Source of the DNA: Bacteroidota bacterium
GTDB taxonomy: Bacteria; Bacteroidota; Bacteroidia; B-17B0; Aurantibacillaceae
Assembly: GCA_020403265.1 (NCBI GenBank)
Contig: JADBXZ010000012.1
Span: forward strand, 186,001-250,000
Reading direction: 5' to 3'
Length of the DNA: 64,000 bases
The first letter of the stretch is position 1; each line of letters opens with the position of its first letter. Below, one piece after another: positions 27,566-35,943 of the stretch. The notes beneath the pieces were generated by a model. The model was not told the origin of the DNA. It was given only the letters and a program-made list of their open reading frames with translations, and searched no databases. The translations under genes and the position numbers were made by a program.

Positions 27566-28813
27566 TTAAACGCTTTGTAATTCCAAAACCGTAATCTCCG
27601 GCCAAATTCCTAATCGTCCCGGGAATCCTATGAATCCTAATCCTCTATTCACATATAAAAACTGTTCACCATCCTTATATAAGCCAGCCCAATTGCGATA
27701 TAAATATTTCACCGGGCTCCATTTTAAATTTGGTATTTCAATACCAAATTGCATACCATGCGTGTGACCACTTAATGTTAAATCTATATCTTTATAATTA
27801 TTTGTTACCTGCACATCCCAATGACTTGGGTCGTGGCTCAATAAAATCTTATATGGATAATCTTTAGTGTTTGCATGAGCCAAATTTAACTTTCCGTATC
27901 TCGGAAATCTACCTCTGCCTCCCCAATTTTCAACACCCAATAAGGCAATTTTTTCTCCTTCTTTTTCAAGAGCAACGTGTTCATTCATCAAAACTTTCCA
28001 ACCTGCGGTTGTTTGAATATTTATTAAACGTTGTAGATTTTTTTCCTTTTCTCCCGGCTCCCAGCTGATATAATCACCGTAATCATGATTACCAAGAACC
28101 GAATAAATACCGTGTGGTGCATTTAAACTGGCATAAATCTTTTCATAACCCTTAGTTTCGTCTGCGGAATTATTAACTAAGTCCCCTGTAAAAACAATTA
28201 AATCTGCGCCTTGTTCCATTACTAATTTAAAAGCCTTTTCAAGTGCATTGGTGTTAAAAAAACTACCAGTATGGATATCGCTAATTTGTACAATTTTAAA
28301 GCCATTAAATGCTTTTGGTATTTTGTTGGATTTGATCTGAGCGCGATGGATTCGATACCGATAAGCGCCTTTAATAATTCCATACATAAAACCTACAGCA
28401 GGTACCACTGCAAATGTGATAGCTAACTGGCTTAAAAATTTAACTCTTGAAATTTTAATCGACTTATTCTCTCCTTCAACCTTTGCACTGACTAATAATT
28501 CATAAATAAATCTTAACAACCTATAAAAATCATCCATTATTAGTACTAAACAACCTAATAGCTTACAAACCAAAAGCACAAAACCAATAGAGGAAACATA
28601 TCTGAACCAATCGCCCCATTTAGCAGGATGATAAAACATTCCTATAATGGGAATTAACATGTTAAAACCCATTAGAAAGTATTCGATTCCAAAAACTACT
28701 TTTTTCGTTTTAGGGTTGAATTCAGAAGAAAAACCTTTAACGGCTTGAAAAAAATAAAACTCAATTAAAACAACAAGTACTAAAAAAATGAAAAATCTAA
28801 AAAAATCCGACAT
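27566..28813 (-). CDS. Membrane-bound metallophosphoesterase
   Basis: The 415-residue protein has three N-terminal membrane helices plus a fourth hydrophobic segment (about residues 1-155). A calcineurin-like phosphoesterase domain follows with all metal-binding blocks: QISDIHTGSF, VFTGDLVNN, LGNHDYG, LLSHDP and LSGHTHGMQFG. The domain resembles YkuE/LpxH-like enzymes that act on phosphodiesters in lipids. The catalytic domain is likely anchored to the inner membrane. The substrate is not known. The gene is transcribed alone, divergent from the double ligase gene. Confidence 0.85.
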   Translation of the reverse strand: MSDFFRFFIFLVLVVLIEFYFFQAVKGFSSEFNPKTKKVVFGIEYFLMGFNMLIPIIGMFYHPAKWGDWFRYVSSIGFVLLVCKLLGCLVLIMDDFYRLLRFIYELLVSAKVEGENKSIKISRVKFLSQLAITFAVVPAVGFMYGIIKGAYRYRIHRAQIKSNKIPKAFNGFKIVQISDIHTGSFFNTNALEKAFKLVMEQGADLIVFTGDLVNNSADETKGYEKIYASLNAPHGIYSVLGNHDYGDYISWEPGEKEKNLQRLINIQTTAGWKVLMNEHVALEKEGEKIALLGVENWGGRGRFPRYGKLNLAHANTKDYPYKILLSHDPSHWDVQVTNNYKDIDLTLSGHTHGMQFGIEIPNLKWSPVKYLYRNWAGLYKDGEQFLYVNRGLGFIGFPGRLGIWPEITVLELQSV

Positions 28814-28923
28814 CTTATTGCTTGGTTACTTGTATTGATTGATTTGCTTATCTAAATGCAGGTAGCTAAATTACTTAAAAAAATGCTTTGGCTATTTACA
28901 TGTAGATGTTAATTATTTGCAAA

Positions 28924-28956
28924 TTTGAAATGGAAGATGAATGTTCATTATCTTTA
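28924..28956 (+). promoter_or_regulatory. Probable promoter of the double Ddl-like ligase gene
   Basis: A TTTG at 28924-28927 is followed after 21 bases by TATCTTTA at 28949-28956, which differs from the TAnnTTTG consensus only in the last base. The ATG is ten bases further on. Confidence 0.4.
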
Positions 28957-28966
28957 TTTTTAAATC

Positions 28967-31660
28967 ATGAGTAAAATTTCGATTGGCATTATTTTTGGGG
29001 GAAACAGCAGAGAGCGTGAAATTTCTTTTGCAGGAGGCAGAACCGTTTATGATAATTTAAACAAATCCATTTTTGAAGCAATTCCACTGTTTGTTGATAG
29101 CTTTGGCAATTTTGTTGAGTTAAATTGGGAGTTTGTTTACAAAGGTACTATTCGCGATTTTTATCCCCCGATAGAATTCTTGCCAAAAGACAACGAATTT
29201 CAGTTGTATGCCGAACAGTTAGGAGATCTCAACTTAAATCAACAACAAGCCTTAACGAAAAACATAGGGAAATCGGTAAGTGTTGATGAGCTCAAAACTA
29301 AAATTGATTTTGCTTTTTTATGTTTACATGGGCCTAATGGTGAGGATGGTAAATTACAAGGCTTATTGGAATACTATAAAATACCATATAGTGGCTCAGG
29401 AGTTTTAGCTTCTGCAATAGGTATTGATAAACAAGTGCAAAAGGAATTAATGGTTAACAAAGGCTTTAAAAGCCCTAAATACCTTGCAATAGAAAGATCC
29501 TCATACATCAACGGCGAATTAAAAAATTTATTCAGTAACGTTAAAACTAACATTGGTTTACCTTGTGTTGTGAAACCCGCCAATCAGGGGAGCAGTATTG
29601 GTGTTACAATTCTAAATAACGATAATGAAAAAGAATTTTTTGAAGCAATTGAAAAAGCTTTTTTTACAAAATGGGTTGATGCAAAAGATTGGCAGGTACT
29701 TACTAAACAAGAAAAATCAAATTTTGTAAAGCAGTGTTATGACATTCGTGAAGGCATTGGTATGCCCTTAATCATAAGTTATCCAAAGGAACTACGCGGC
29801 ACTTTAATTTACCAACCAACTGAATTAATTGAATTTTTAGACAAGAATTTAACTACAGATGGTATTATTTTAGAAGCTTTAGACACTGAAAAGACAGTAT
29901 TAGTTGAACAATTTATTGATGGTAAAGAATTTAGTTGCATTGTACTCGAAAACGAAAACGGTCTAGCAATTGCATTACCTCCAACTGAAATCAGGAAAGG
30001 AAAAGAATTATTTGATTACAGAAGCAAATATTTACCTGGTTTATCAAGGAAAATTACACCAATTGATTTGCCGGTTGAACAGATTCAAAACATCCGAAAA
30101 GATTGCGAAAAACTATTTTACGAATTACACTTTGATGTGTATGCCCGAATAGATGGTTTTTTAAGCAAAAGCGGTGATATTTATTTGAATGATCCTAATA
30201 CAACAAGTGGTATGATGCCGTCCTCTTTCTTCTTTCATCAGGCTGCAGAAATTGGATTAAACCCTTCTCAGTTTTTAACTTTCATTATTCGCACTTCAGT
30301 TGCTAAGCGCATCAAAAATGATTCAACAAACAGGACTTATACTAATTTATTAAAGCATTTAGATTCATTGATTATTAAAGATAATAGTTCCACTGAAAGT
30401 AAAACAAGAGTTGCTGTTATTTTAGGCGGTTATTCAAGTGAGCGCCACATTTCAGTAGAGAGTGGCAGAAATGTATATGAGAAACTTGCCTCATCCGAAA
30501 AATATGCTCCGTTTCCCGTGTTTTTAACAGGCTCAAACGAAAATCATGCTTTACATCTTATTCCTATTAACCTCATGCTTAAAGATAATGCTGATGATAT
30601 AAAGGAAAAGGCAGAGAACTACAAAGTGCACAGCGAGGTAAGCAGAATCATAGAACAGTGTCGGTCAATCACAAATAAGTATGCGGCCAAAAATGCAATT
30701 TCAGAACCAAAACAAATAACCTACCAGCAACTTAAAGGTATTGCAGATGAAGTATTTATTGCTTTGCACGGAAGACCTGGGGAAGACGGAGCTGTGCAAA
30801 GTAAATTGGATGAACTTGAAATTCCATATAATGGTAGTAATCAAAAAAGTTCTACAATTACAATTGACAAATACCGGACTAACGAAATTCTTAAACAACA
30901 CGGGTTTTTGGTCGCTAACCACTGCTTAATTACTTTGGATGACTGGGAAAAATCAAAAGATACTATTCGCTTAAAGCTTGAGAAAGAAATCAAATACCCG
31001 TTTATCGCTAAACCCGTAGACGATGGATGCAGTAGTGCCGTTAAAAAAATAAAAGATTTTAATGAATTCGAAGCATTTGCTAAATTAATTTTTAGAACAT
31101 CTGAAGAATTAGACCCACAAGCTTCACAAACCCTGCATATTAAGCCGAAAGAAGAGTTTCCTCAAAAACAAGTGATTTTGGTTGAAGAATTAATTAGCAA
31201 AAAAAACGCTAAACATTTTTTAGAAATAACCGGAGGAATGCTTACTCAGTTTAATGCCAATGGCCAATTACAGTATGAAGTTTTTGAAGCCAGTGAGGCC
31301 TTGGCGGATGGCGATGTATTGAGCTTAGAAGAAAAATTTTTGGCCGGGCAAGGACAAAACATTACACCAGCCAGATATGCAGTTAACCCAACAGAGAGGC
31401 AAAAAATTAGCACTAAAGTAAAAGAAACATTAGGCGCAGCAGCCAAAGTGCTTGAAGTAAGCGGTTACTGCCGAATAGACGCTTTTGTAAGGGTGTTTGA
31501 CAATTGTGAAATTGAAGTGATTTTTATTGAAGTAAATTCCTTACCGGGCATGACACCAGCCACTTGTATTTTTCATCAGGCAGCCATTAATAACTATAAA
31601 CCATACGAGTTTATCGATAAAATTTTAGATTTTGGTTTAAAGCGCAAAGAATTGATTTAA
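28967..31660 (+). CDS. Tandem D-alanine--D-alanine ligase-like (ATP-grasp) protein
   Basis: This 897-residue protein is twice the length of a Ddl enzyme and contains two complete Ddl-like units, about 1-465 and 479-897. Each starts with the N-terminal signature (GGNSREREISFAGG; GGYSSERHISVESG), and both have a CLHGPNGEDG- or ALHGRPGEDG-type loop. The second keeps the canonical metal and substrate motif EVNSLPGMTP (about residue 854). The first has NDPNTTSGMMP in that place (about 407), so Glu is replaced by Asp and Pro by Ser. It may join D-Ala to D-Ala or another residue in wall synthesis. A separate normal ddl elsewhere in the genome cannot be excluded. Confidence 0.8.
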   Translation: MSKISIGIIFGGNSREREISFAGGRTVYDNLNKSIFEAIPLFVDSFGNFVELNWEFVYKGTIRDFYPPIEFLPKDNEFQLYAEQLGDLNLNQQQALTKNIGKSVSVDELKTKIDFAFLCLHGPNGEDGKLQGLLEYYKIPYSGSGVLASAIGIDKQVQKELMVNKGFKSPKYLAIERSSYINGELKNLFSNVKTNIGLPCVVKPANQGSSIGVTILNNDNEKEFFEAIEKAFFTKWVDAKDWQVLTKQEKSNFVKQCYDIREGIGMPLIISYPKELRGTLIYQPTELIEFLDKNLTTDGIILEALDTEKTVLVEQFIDGKEFSCIVLENENGLAIALPPTEIRKGKELFDYRSKYLPGLSRKITPIDLPVEQIQNIRKDCEKLFYELHFDVYARIDGFLSKSGDIYLNDPNTTSGMMPSSFFFHQAAEIGLNPSQFLTFIIRTSVAKRIKNDSTNRTYTNLLKHLDSLIIKDNSSTESKTRVAVILGGYSSERHISVESGRNVYEKLASSEKYAPFPVFLTGSNENHALHLIPINLMLKDNADDIKEKAENYKVHSEVSRIIEQCRSITNKYAAKNAISEPKQITYQQLKGIADEVFIALHGRPGEDGAVQSKLDELEIPYNGSNQKSSTITIDKYRTNEILKQHGFLVANHCLITLDDWEKSKDTIRLKLEKEIKYPFIAKPVDDGCSSAVKKIKDFNEFEAFAKLIFRTSEELDPQASQTLHIKPKEEFPQKQVILVEELISKKNAKHFLEITGGMLTQFNANGQLQYEVFEASEALADGDVLSLEEKFLAGQGQNITPARYAVNPTERQKISTKVKETLGAAAKVLEVSGYCRIDAFVRVFDNCEIEVIFIEVNSLPGMTPATCIFHQAAINNYKPYEFIDKILDFGLKRKELI

Positions 31661-32268
31661 TTTTTGCGATGAAAGGCTAATCCAAGGCCTATTACATCTT
31701 GTAAGTTAGCCGGACTATTAAAAATATTTCCGTTGGATAAATGAATCACATTCAAACTAAGCTCTACCTGTTTGTTTATAAATAAACTAAGGCTTATTTG
31801 GTGATGAAATGCAGGCCCCATCCCAACGAACCCATCAGAAGTGTTTCGTTTTACCACCTCACACCAAGCCAATCCCAGCTGATAATTAAAATAAAGTTTA
31901 GGAATTATCAGAAATGAATTCCTTAGACCCGCACCAATTGCATAATTGCCATTATTTGTATGGTGTAACAACAACACGATGTTGGATTTAAGTAATTTAT
32001 CGTGGGCAATATTATTTAAATAATTCAGCGACCATTCAAACGGGAGGTAAATATTATAGGTTAAATTAAATGGGGCAAAATCGTTTCCCGGTGTTCTATT
32101 TCTATGTAACCCGGCAACTGCCTCACCGCGAAATGGTTTAATATATAAATTAAAGGCCCCTTCTGTTTTACGATTAAAATGGTTTATGCTATCCAACGTG
32201 TTGTTTTGCGCATAATATAAATCTAATAACGAAACCAAAAGTATGATTAATTTAGTTTTTTGCCGCAT
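31657..32268 (-). CDS. Outer-membrane barrel, PagL/acyloxyacyl hydrolase-like
   Basis: The product is about 203 residues from ATG 32268; a TTG six bases earlier is in frame but unnecessary. A signal peptide (to LYYAQ) is followed by alternating beta-strand sequence with a terminal LGLAFHRKN. The segment VIHLSNGNIFNSPANLQ resembles the active-site motif of the lipid A 3-O-deacylase PagL, in which a His and a Ser two residues later are catalytic (HxSN). If real, it would trim lipid A acyl chains in the outer membrane. The match is short and the glutamate of the triad is not assigned, so this is tentative. The start overlaps the comF-like gene by 17 bases. Confidence 0.5.
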   Translation of the reverse strand: MRQKTKLIILLVSLLDLYYAQNNTLDSINHFNRKTEGAFNLYIKPFRGEAVAGLHRNRTPGNDFAPFNLTYNIYLPFEWSLNYLNNIAHDKLLKSNIVLLLHHTNNGNYAIGAGLRNSFLIIPKLYFNYQLGLAWCEVVKRNTSDGFVGMGPAFHHQISLSLFINKQVELSLNVIHLSNGNIFNSPANLQDVIGLGLAFHRKN

Positions 32269-32932
32269 AAGCAATACTTCCTATTGAAATTTTTATCCCT
32301 TTAATGTCTTTAAACACTAGCCAAGCAGCTTCAATAGTTGCGCCTGTGGTTATAACATCATCTACCAAAAGTATATGTTTGTTTTCAAAAAATGTTGGGT
32401 TATGGAGTAAAAAAATACCTTCAACATTTTGCCAGCGCTCATACTTGGCCTTTTTTGTCTGCGTATCAGTATTAATCGCTCTGAGTAATGATTGGTTGTC
32501 GATAGAGATTTGGCTTAAATTATGAATTCCCTGTGCAAAGCAGGCGCTTTGGTTAAACCCTCTTTTCTTTAGTTTCTTCTCATGTAAAGGGATTGGTACA
32601 ATAAGATCAATTTCAGATAATTCCTCCTTAAATTGAGCAGCAAACAACTTTCCAATGTATTCGGCCAAATCCTTTTGCCCCTGATATTTAATAGCGTGTA
32701 ACAGTTTTTGGGTTTTCCCATCTTTCATAAAAACATACTTGCAAAGCATATGAACCACAGGAACACGCCCTGCAAAAACATGGTTAACTTGCTGTTGATA
32801 GTTTTTTATTGAGTCGCTTAAATTGATTTCACATTGATTACAAATGAATTTTTCATGCTCGTAAAGTAAATTAGAACAAGCTTCACAGTTTCTTGGAAAG
32901 ATTAATGACAGTAAATCGTTAATAAAACCCAT
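32252..32932 (-). CDS. comF: ComF-family phosphoribosyltransferase-like protein
   Basis: The 226-residue protein begins with a zinc-ribbon-like cysteine cluster (CEAC and CNQC, about residues 16-38). It continues into a type I phosphoribosyltransferase fold. DLIVPIPLHEKKLKKRGFNQS is the family signature in the middle, and the PRPP-binding loop is VDDVITTGAT near residue 195. ComF proteins are needed for DNA uptake or processing during natural competence in several bacteria. The gene is divergent from the coiled-coil gene and overlaps the barrel gene downstream. Confidence 0.88.
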   Translation of the reverse strand: MGFINDLLSLIFPRNCEACSNLLYEHEKFICNQCEINLSDSIKNYQQQVNHVFAGRVPVVHMLCKYVFMKDGKTQKLLHAIKYQGQKDLAEYIGKLFAAQFKEELSEIDLIVPIPLHEKKLKKRGFNQSACFAQGIHNLSQISIDNQSLLRAINTDTQTKKAKYERWQNVEGIFLLHNPTFFENKHILLVDDVITTGATIEAAWLVFKDIKGIKISIGSIAYAAKN

Positions 32933-32990
32933 GCTTTACCTTCAAAAATACAACTAAAGATTTGTAATTTTATCCATATTTTTAAATTTA

Positions 32991-33908
32991 ATGTCAGAGC
33001 AAAAGAAAGAGCGAAAAAACAACGCCATAATACTTTGGTTTTTAATAGTGTTTTTAGCAGCCACAAATGGTATAACTGCTTGGTTGTTATTTACCGAGAA
33101 AACAAAAATTGTTGAACAGAAAGTTATTACTGAAAAAATTATCATTGAACGGGATAACGTTAAAAACGATTTACTAGCTTTAAAAACTGATTTTGAAGGG
33201 TTAAAAACGAATAATAGCGCTATGCAGGCTGACATTGAAGAGAAAAAAGCCCGCATTGAGGAACTCATCAAAGAGGCTGAAAAGCACAAAGGGGATTCAT
33301 ATATAATAGCAAAACTTAGAAAAGAAACTGAAACCTTGCGTGAGATTATGAAGGGTTACGTTAGAACGATAGACTCACTAAACACCTTAAATCAAAACTT
33401 AGTTGCTGAAAAGAAAACAGTATTGAAACAATTGGATGAGCAAAAGGAAAAAGAAAACACTTTGATTAAGGAAAAAGAAGAGCTCAAAACAACAATTGCT
33501 AAAGGAAGTATTTTAACCTGCTTTAACATTAATGCTAAAGCGGTTCAGTTAAAACGTGGTGGCAAAAAAGAAGTTGAAACAAGTAAAGCTCGTAAAGCTG
33601 ATAAAATTAAAGTTAACTTCTCACTTGGCGAAAATAAAATTGCCAAAGCAGGAGAGAAAACAGTTTATATTCGAATTATAACACCTGACGGTAAAGAAAT
33701 GGCTAAAAATTACGATGATAGCTACAAATTCACGTTCAATAAAAGCTCAGGTTATTACGCAGGAAAAGAAACACTTAATTATGCTAATGTTGAAATTGCC
33801 GGTGTGACGTATTGTGAGGGGCAAGGCGAAATGGTGCCGGGTAATTATATCATTGAAGTCACTTGTGATGGCGTTGTAATCGGCAGCTCCAACTTAAAAC
33901 TCGATTAG
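32991..33908 (+). CDS. Single-pass membrane protein with long coiled coil
   Basis: The 305-residue protein has a short basic start and one membrane helix (about residues 14-34). A coiled coil of about 130 residues follows, rich in E, K and L (about 38-170). A C-terminal beta-rich domain (about 175-305) contains FNINAKAVQLKRGGKKE, KVNFSLGENKIAKAGEKTVYIRI and a final SSNLKLD. I do not recognise a named family. The arrangement suggests a periplasmic domain held away from the membrane by a rod. It lies three bases before yqgE, which suggests co-expression. Confidence 0.7.
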   Translation: MSEQKKERKNNAIILWFLIVFLAATNGITAWLLFTEKTKIVEQKVITEKIIIERDNVKNDLLALKTDFEGLKTNNSAMQADIEEKKARIEELIKEAEKHKGDSYIIAKLRKETETLREIMKGYVRTIDSLNTLNQNLVAEKKTVLKQLDEQKEKENTLIKEKEELKTTIAKGSILTCFNINAKAVQLKRGGKKEVETSKARKADKIKVNFSLGENKIAKAGEKTVYIRIITPDGKEMAKNYDDSYKFTFNKSSGYYAGKETLNYANVEIAGVTYCEGQGEMVPGNYIIEVTCDGVVIGSSNLKLD

Positions 33909-33911
33909 GCA

Positions 33912-34451
33912 TTGAACCATCAATTCTTAATTTCGCATCCGCTTTCCGGCGATAGTTATTTTTCCCGGTCGGTTGTATACATTACTAACCATTCTGAGGA
34001 AGAAAGTTTTGGTTTTATAATTAATTTTAAAACACTTTATTGTTTGAGAGATTTCAGGCCTCAAATTAAAAATGGGAACATCCCAATCTTTGAAGGCGGG
34101 CCGGTTGGAAAAAATCAGTTGTTCTACATTCATACTTTAGGCGAAATTATACCTAACTCAGAAAATGTTGTAAATAACGTTTTTATTGGCGGTGATTTTG
34201 AAGAGATCCTGAAAGCAATTGAAGATGGGGTTGCTAATGAATCAAATTTAAAACTACTCATGGGATATAGTGGTTGGGGGCCTAAACAGCTTGATACTGA
34301 AATTGCCAATGAACATTGGTTAACAACACCGGCTGACCCTAAATTACTTTTCGAAACTAATATTGATAACCTTTGGAAAACCGGGTTAACGCGAGTTAAT
34401 AAAAACTATAGCCTCTTTGGTGATATCGGAAGTCAGCCGTCTATTAATTAA
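33912..34451 (+). CDS. yqgE: YqgE/AlgH family protein
   Basis: The 179-residue protein has the family pattern HQFLISHPLSGDSYFSRSVVYI at the start, a central FEGGPVGKNQLFYIH and MGYSGWGPKQLDTEI in the second half. The family is conserved, but its biochemical function is not established. The start is TTG 33912, with no ATG candidate. The last 25 codons and the stop lie inside an 82-base segment that is repeated 2.9 kb downstream. The visible copy is complete and in frame, as expected when an element carries a replacement 3' end. Confidence 0.88.
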   Translation: MNHQFLISHPLSGDSYFSRSVVYITNHSEEESFGFIINFKTLYCLRDFRPQIKNGNIPIFEGGPVGKNQLFYIHTLGEIIPNSENVVNNVFIGGDFEEILKAIEDGVANESNLKLLMGYSGWGPKQLDTEIANEHWLTTPADPKLLFETNIDNLWKTGLTRVNKNYSLFGDIGSQPSIN

Positions 34452-34453
34452 TC
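34372..34453 (+). repeat. Left 82-base direct repeat (yqgE 3' end)
   Basis: This segment includes the last 25 codons and stop of yqgE. It matches 37307-37388 at 81 of 82 positions. The only difference is T at 34433 against C at 37368, a silent AGT/AGC serine change. Flanking bases on both sides are unrelated, so the edges are sharp. It is the presumed left attachment site of the cassette. Confidence 0.9.
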
Positions 34454-34502
34454 TTCATGACTTAAATGCGTTATTTAGCATTCTTCAATTATAGTTGATT
34501 AC

Positions 34503-34919
34503 TTATAAAGAATCAATCAAAGTTCCAGTAAAATAAACAGGAACAAAATAATTTTGAATATTGGCTTGCACCATAAAACTTGCTGTAAATTTTCCAGAAT
34601 CTTGTTTGTTAGCTTTATAGGTAACAGTAAATTTAATAGAATCTCCCTTGTATATGGGAGTATGTAAGAACCTGACATTCGTGCAAACACAGTTTGTACT
34701 TACAGTATCAACTATTAATGGATTCTCACCTATCGATTTCACATAGAAATTGAAAACATGTGTGTCGTTTTTCTTTATGTTGCCAACATTAAAAACTAAA
34801 TCCTCAGTAGCCAATTTTGCGATTTTTCTGTCTCTTATTTCATTTCCGCAAGAAACTAATATTAACGTTACTAATTGCAATAACAGCTTACTGATTCTTA
34901 AGTGTCTCAATTTTTTCAT
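34503..34919 (-). CDS. DUF1573 lipoprotein of the cassette
   Basis: The product is about 138 residues from ATG 34919; an upstream in-frame ATG at 34952 would add eleven residues before the signal. The lipobox is LILVSCGN. The mature part is one DUF1573 domain, an Ig-like beta sandwich, recognisable by FNVGNIKKNDTHVFNFYVKSIGENPLIVDTV, the TNCVCTNV cysteine pair and KGDSIKFTVTYKA. DUF1573 proteins are periplasmic and of unknown function. The start overlaps the end of the thioredoxin gene by 32 bases. It differs clearly from the three DUF1573 proteins at 44 kb. Confidence 0.78.
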   Translation of the reverse strand: MKKLRHLRISKLLLQLVTLILVSCGNEIRDRKIAKLATEDLVFNVGNIKKNDTHVFNFYVKSIGENPLIVDTVSTNCVCTNVRFLHTPIYKGDSIKFTVTYKANKQDSGKFTASFMVQANIQNYFVPVYFTGTLIDSL

Positions 34920-35796
34920 AAATATTGTTTGGTAAGTTTTCATCAAAAACAATATGCGTTCCTTCTATACCTTTTCCTCTTTTATCAATAAGATAAAAAT
35001 GAGGGAAAGTAGTAATGCCATACTTTTGCATATTACCTATCTTAGTGTAGTAATGATTTATTTTCGGTATCTTTTTTTTTCTCTCTAAATACTCATTATA
35101 AAACCAAGTTTTCGTTTCATCTTCCTGTATTGGACAGTACAAACTGATAATTTTTACATTTGTATCATTAATATAATCACTTTGTAACTTCTCAATAAAT
35201 GGTAAATTTTTTATACAACTTGGACAGCTTCTATTCCAAAAATCAATTAAATAAACTTTCCCACTTTGTTTAAATGGAAAAACGATTTCAGTGTTATCTT
35301 TGTTTTCGAAGCTAAAGCCTTCATGTATTTTATTCGTTTGTTTAAAATCGATTTCGTTAAAAATTAAGGCTAAACTGTAATTCGAAACTTTTTCATAGAA
35401 AAGAAATCCGGAAAATGTAAAACAAGCAACAATAGCTAAAAGAACTTTTCTGTTGAAATTAAACTTACGAAGTGAAAAATAATAAAGTAAAATAAAAAGT
35501 AAATATATAGGAAATTCAATTGCCCTTATCTTAGCAGTATCTTTTCCAAAAACAATAAATAAAGAAAAGAAAACTTGTACACATGCAATTAAAAACAAAT
35601 CCAAAAGTTTTTTTAATTGTAGTTTGTTTTGAATATAAAAAAACAATAAATAAAAGACGCAAAGATTAGTGCTAAAAAAAATGAAAAATTTATTAGAAAG
35701 TCCATTTAAACTTAAAAACTCAAAAGGAATCCAAACAAGAAGTTGAAAAGCAAAAATAATTAAGCTGAAGCCAACTAATTTCAATTTTTTGAGCAT
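34888..35796 (-). CDS. Membrane protein with C-terminal TlpA-like thioredoxin domain
   Basis: The 302-residue protein has five predicted membrane helices in the first 145 residues, then a thioredoxin-fold domain. The redox pair is Cys191 and Cys194 in SCPSC, and the cis-proline is in TTFPHFYLID. Further cysteines lie in the membrane part (Cys46, Cys72, Cys125). The domain probably faces the periplasm and makes, breaks or reshuffles disulfides. Its gene follows the six-cysteine lipoprotein after 147 bases and overlaps the DUF1573 gene, so the three are probably one operon. Codon use is strongly A+T biased. Confidence 0.75.
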   Translation of the reverse strand: MLKKLKLVGFSLIIFAFQLLVWIPFEFLSLNGLSNKFFIFFSTNLCVFYLLFFYIQNKLQLKKLLDLFLIACVQVFFSLFIVFGKDTAKIRAIEFPIYLLFILLYYFSLRKFNFNRKVLLAIVACFTFSGFLFYEKVSNYSLALIFNEIDFKQTNKIHEGFSFENKDNTEIVFPFKQSGKVYLIDFWNRSCPSCIKNLPFIEKLQSDYINDTNVKIISLYCPIQEDETKTWFYNEYLERKKKIPKINHYYTKIGNMQKYGITTFPHFYLIDKRGKGIEGTHIVFDENLPNNIYEKIETLKNQ

Positions 35797-35853
35797 AGCA
35801 TTAGTATAATAAGGACAAAATTATTAAAAGTTACTATCTTATAATAATCAACA

Positions 35854-35889
35854 AAGAATTTCGTCCGCTGAAGCAGAAGAAATTCTTTA
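35854..35889 (-). terminator. Intra-operon stem-loop behind the cysteine-rich lipoprotein gene
   Basis: AAAGAATTTC at 35854-35863 is perfectly complementary to 35880-35889. The loop contains a further four-pair stem, with one G-T pair, closed by TTCA. It lies 55 bases after the stop of the fulvocin-like gene and 58 before the thioredoxin gene. A weak T-rich stretch follows. It could stop part of the transcripts or protect the upstream message. Confidence 0.5.
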
Positions 35890-35943
35890 TTGCAAATTAT
35901 AAAGTAAATTGTCTGGAATAAACTTTTTCGTGAACAATTAAAT

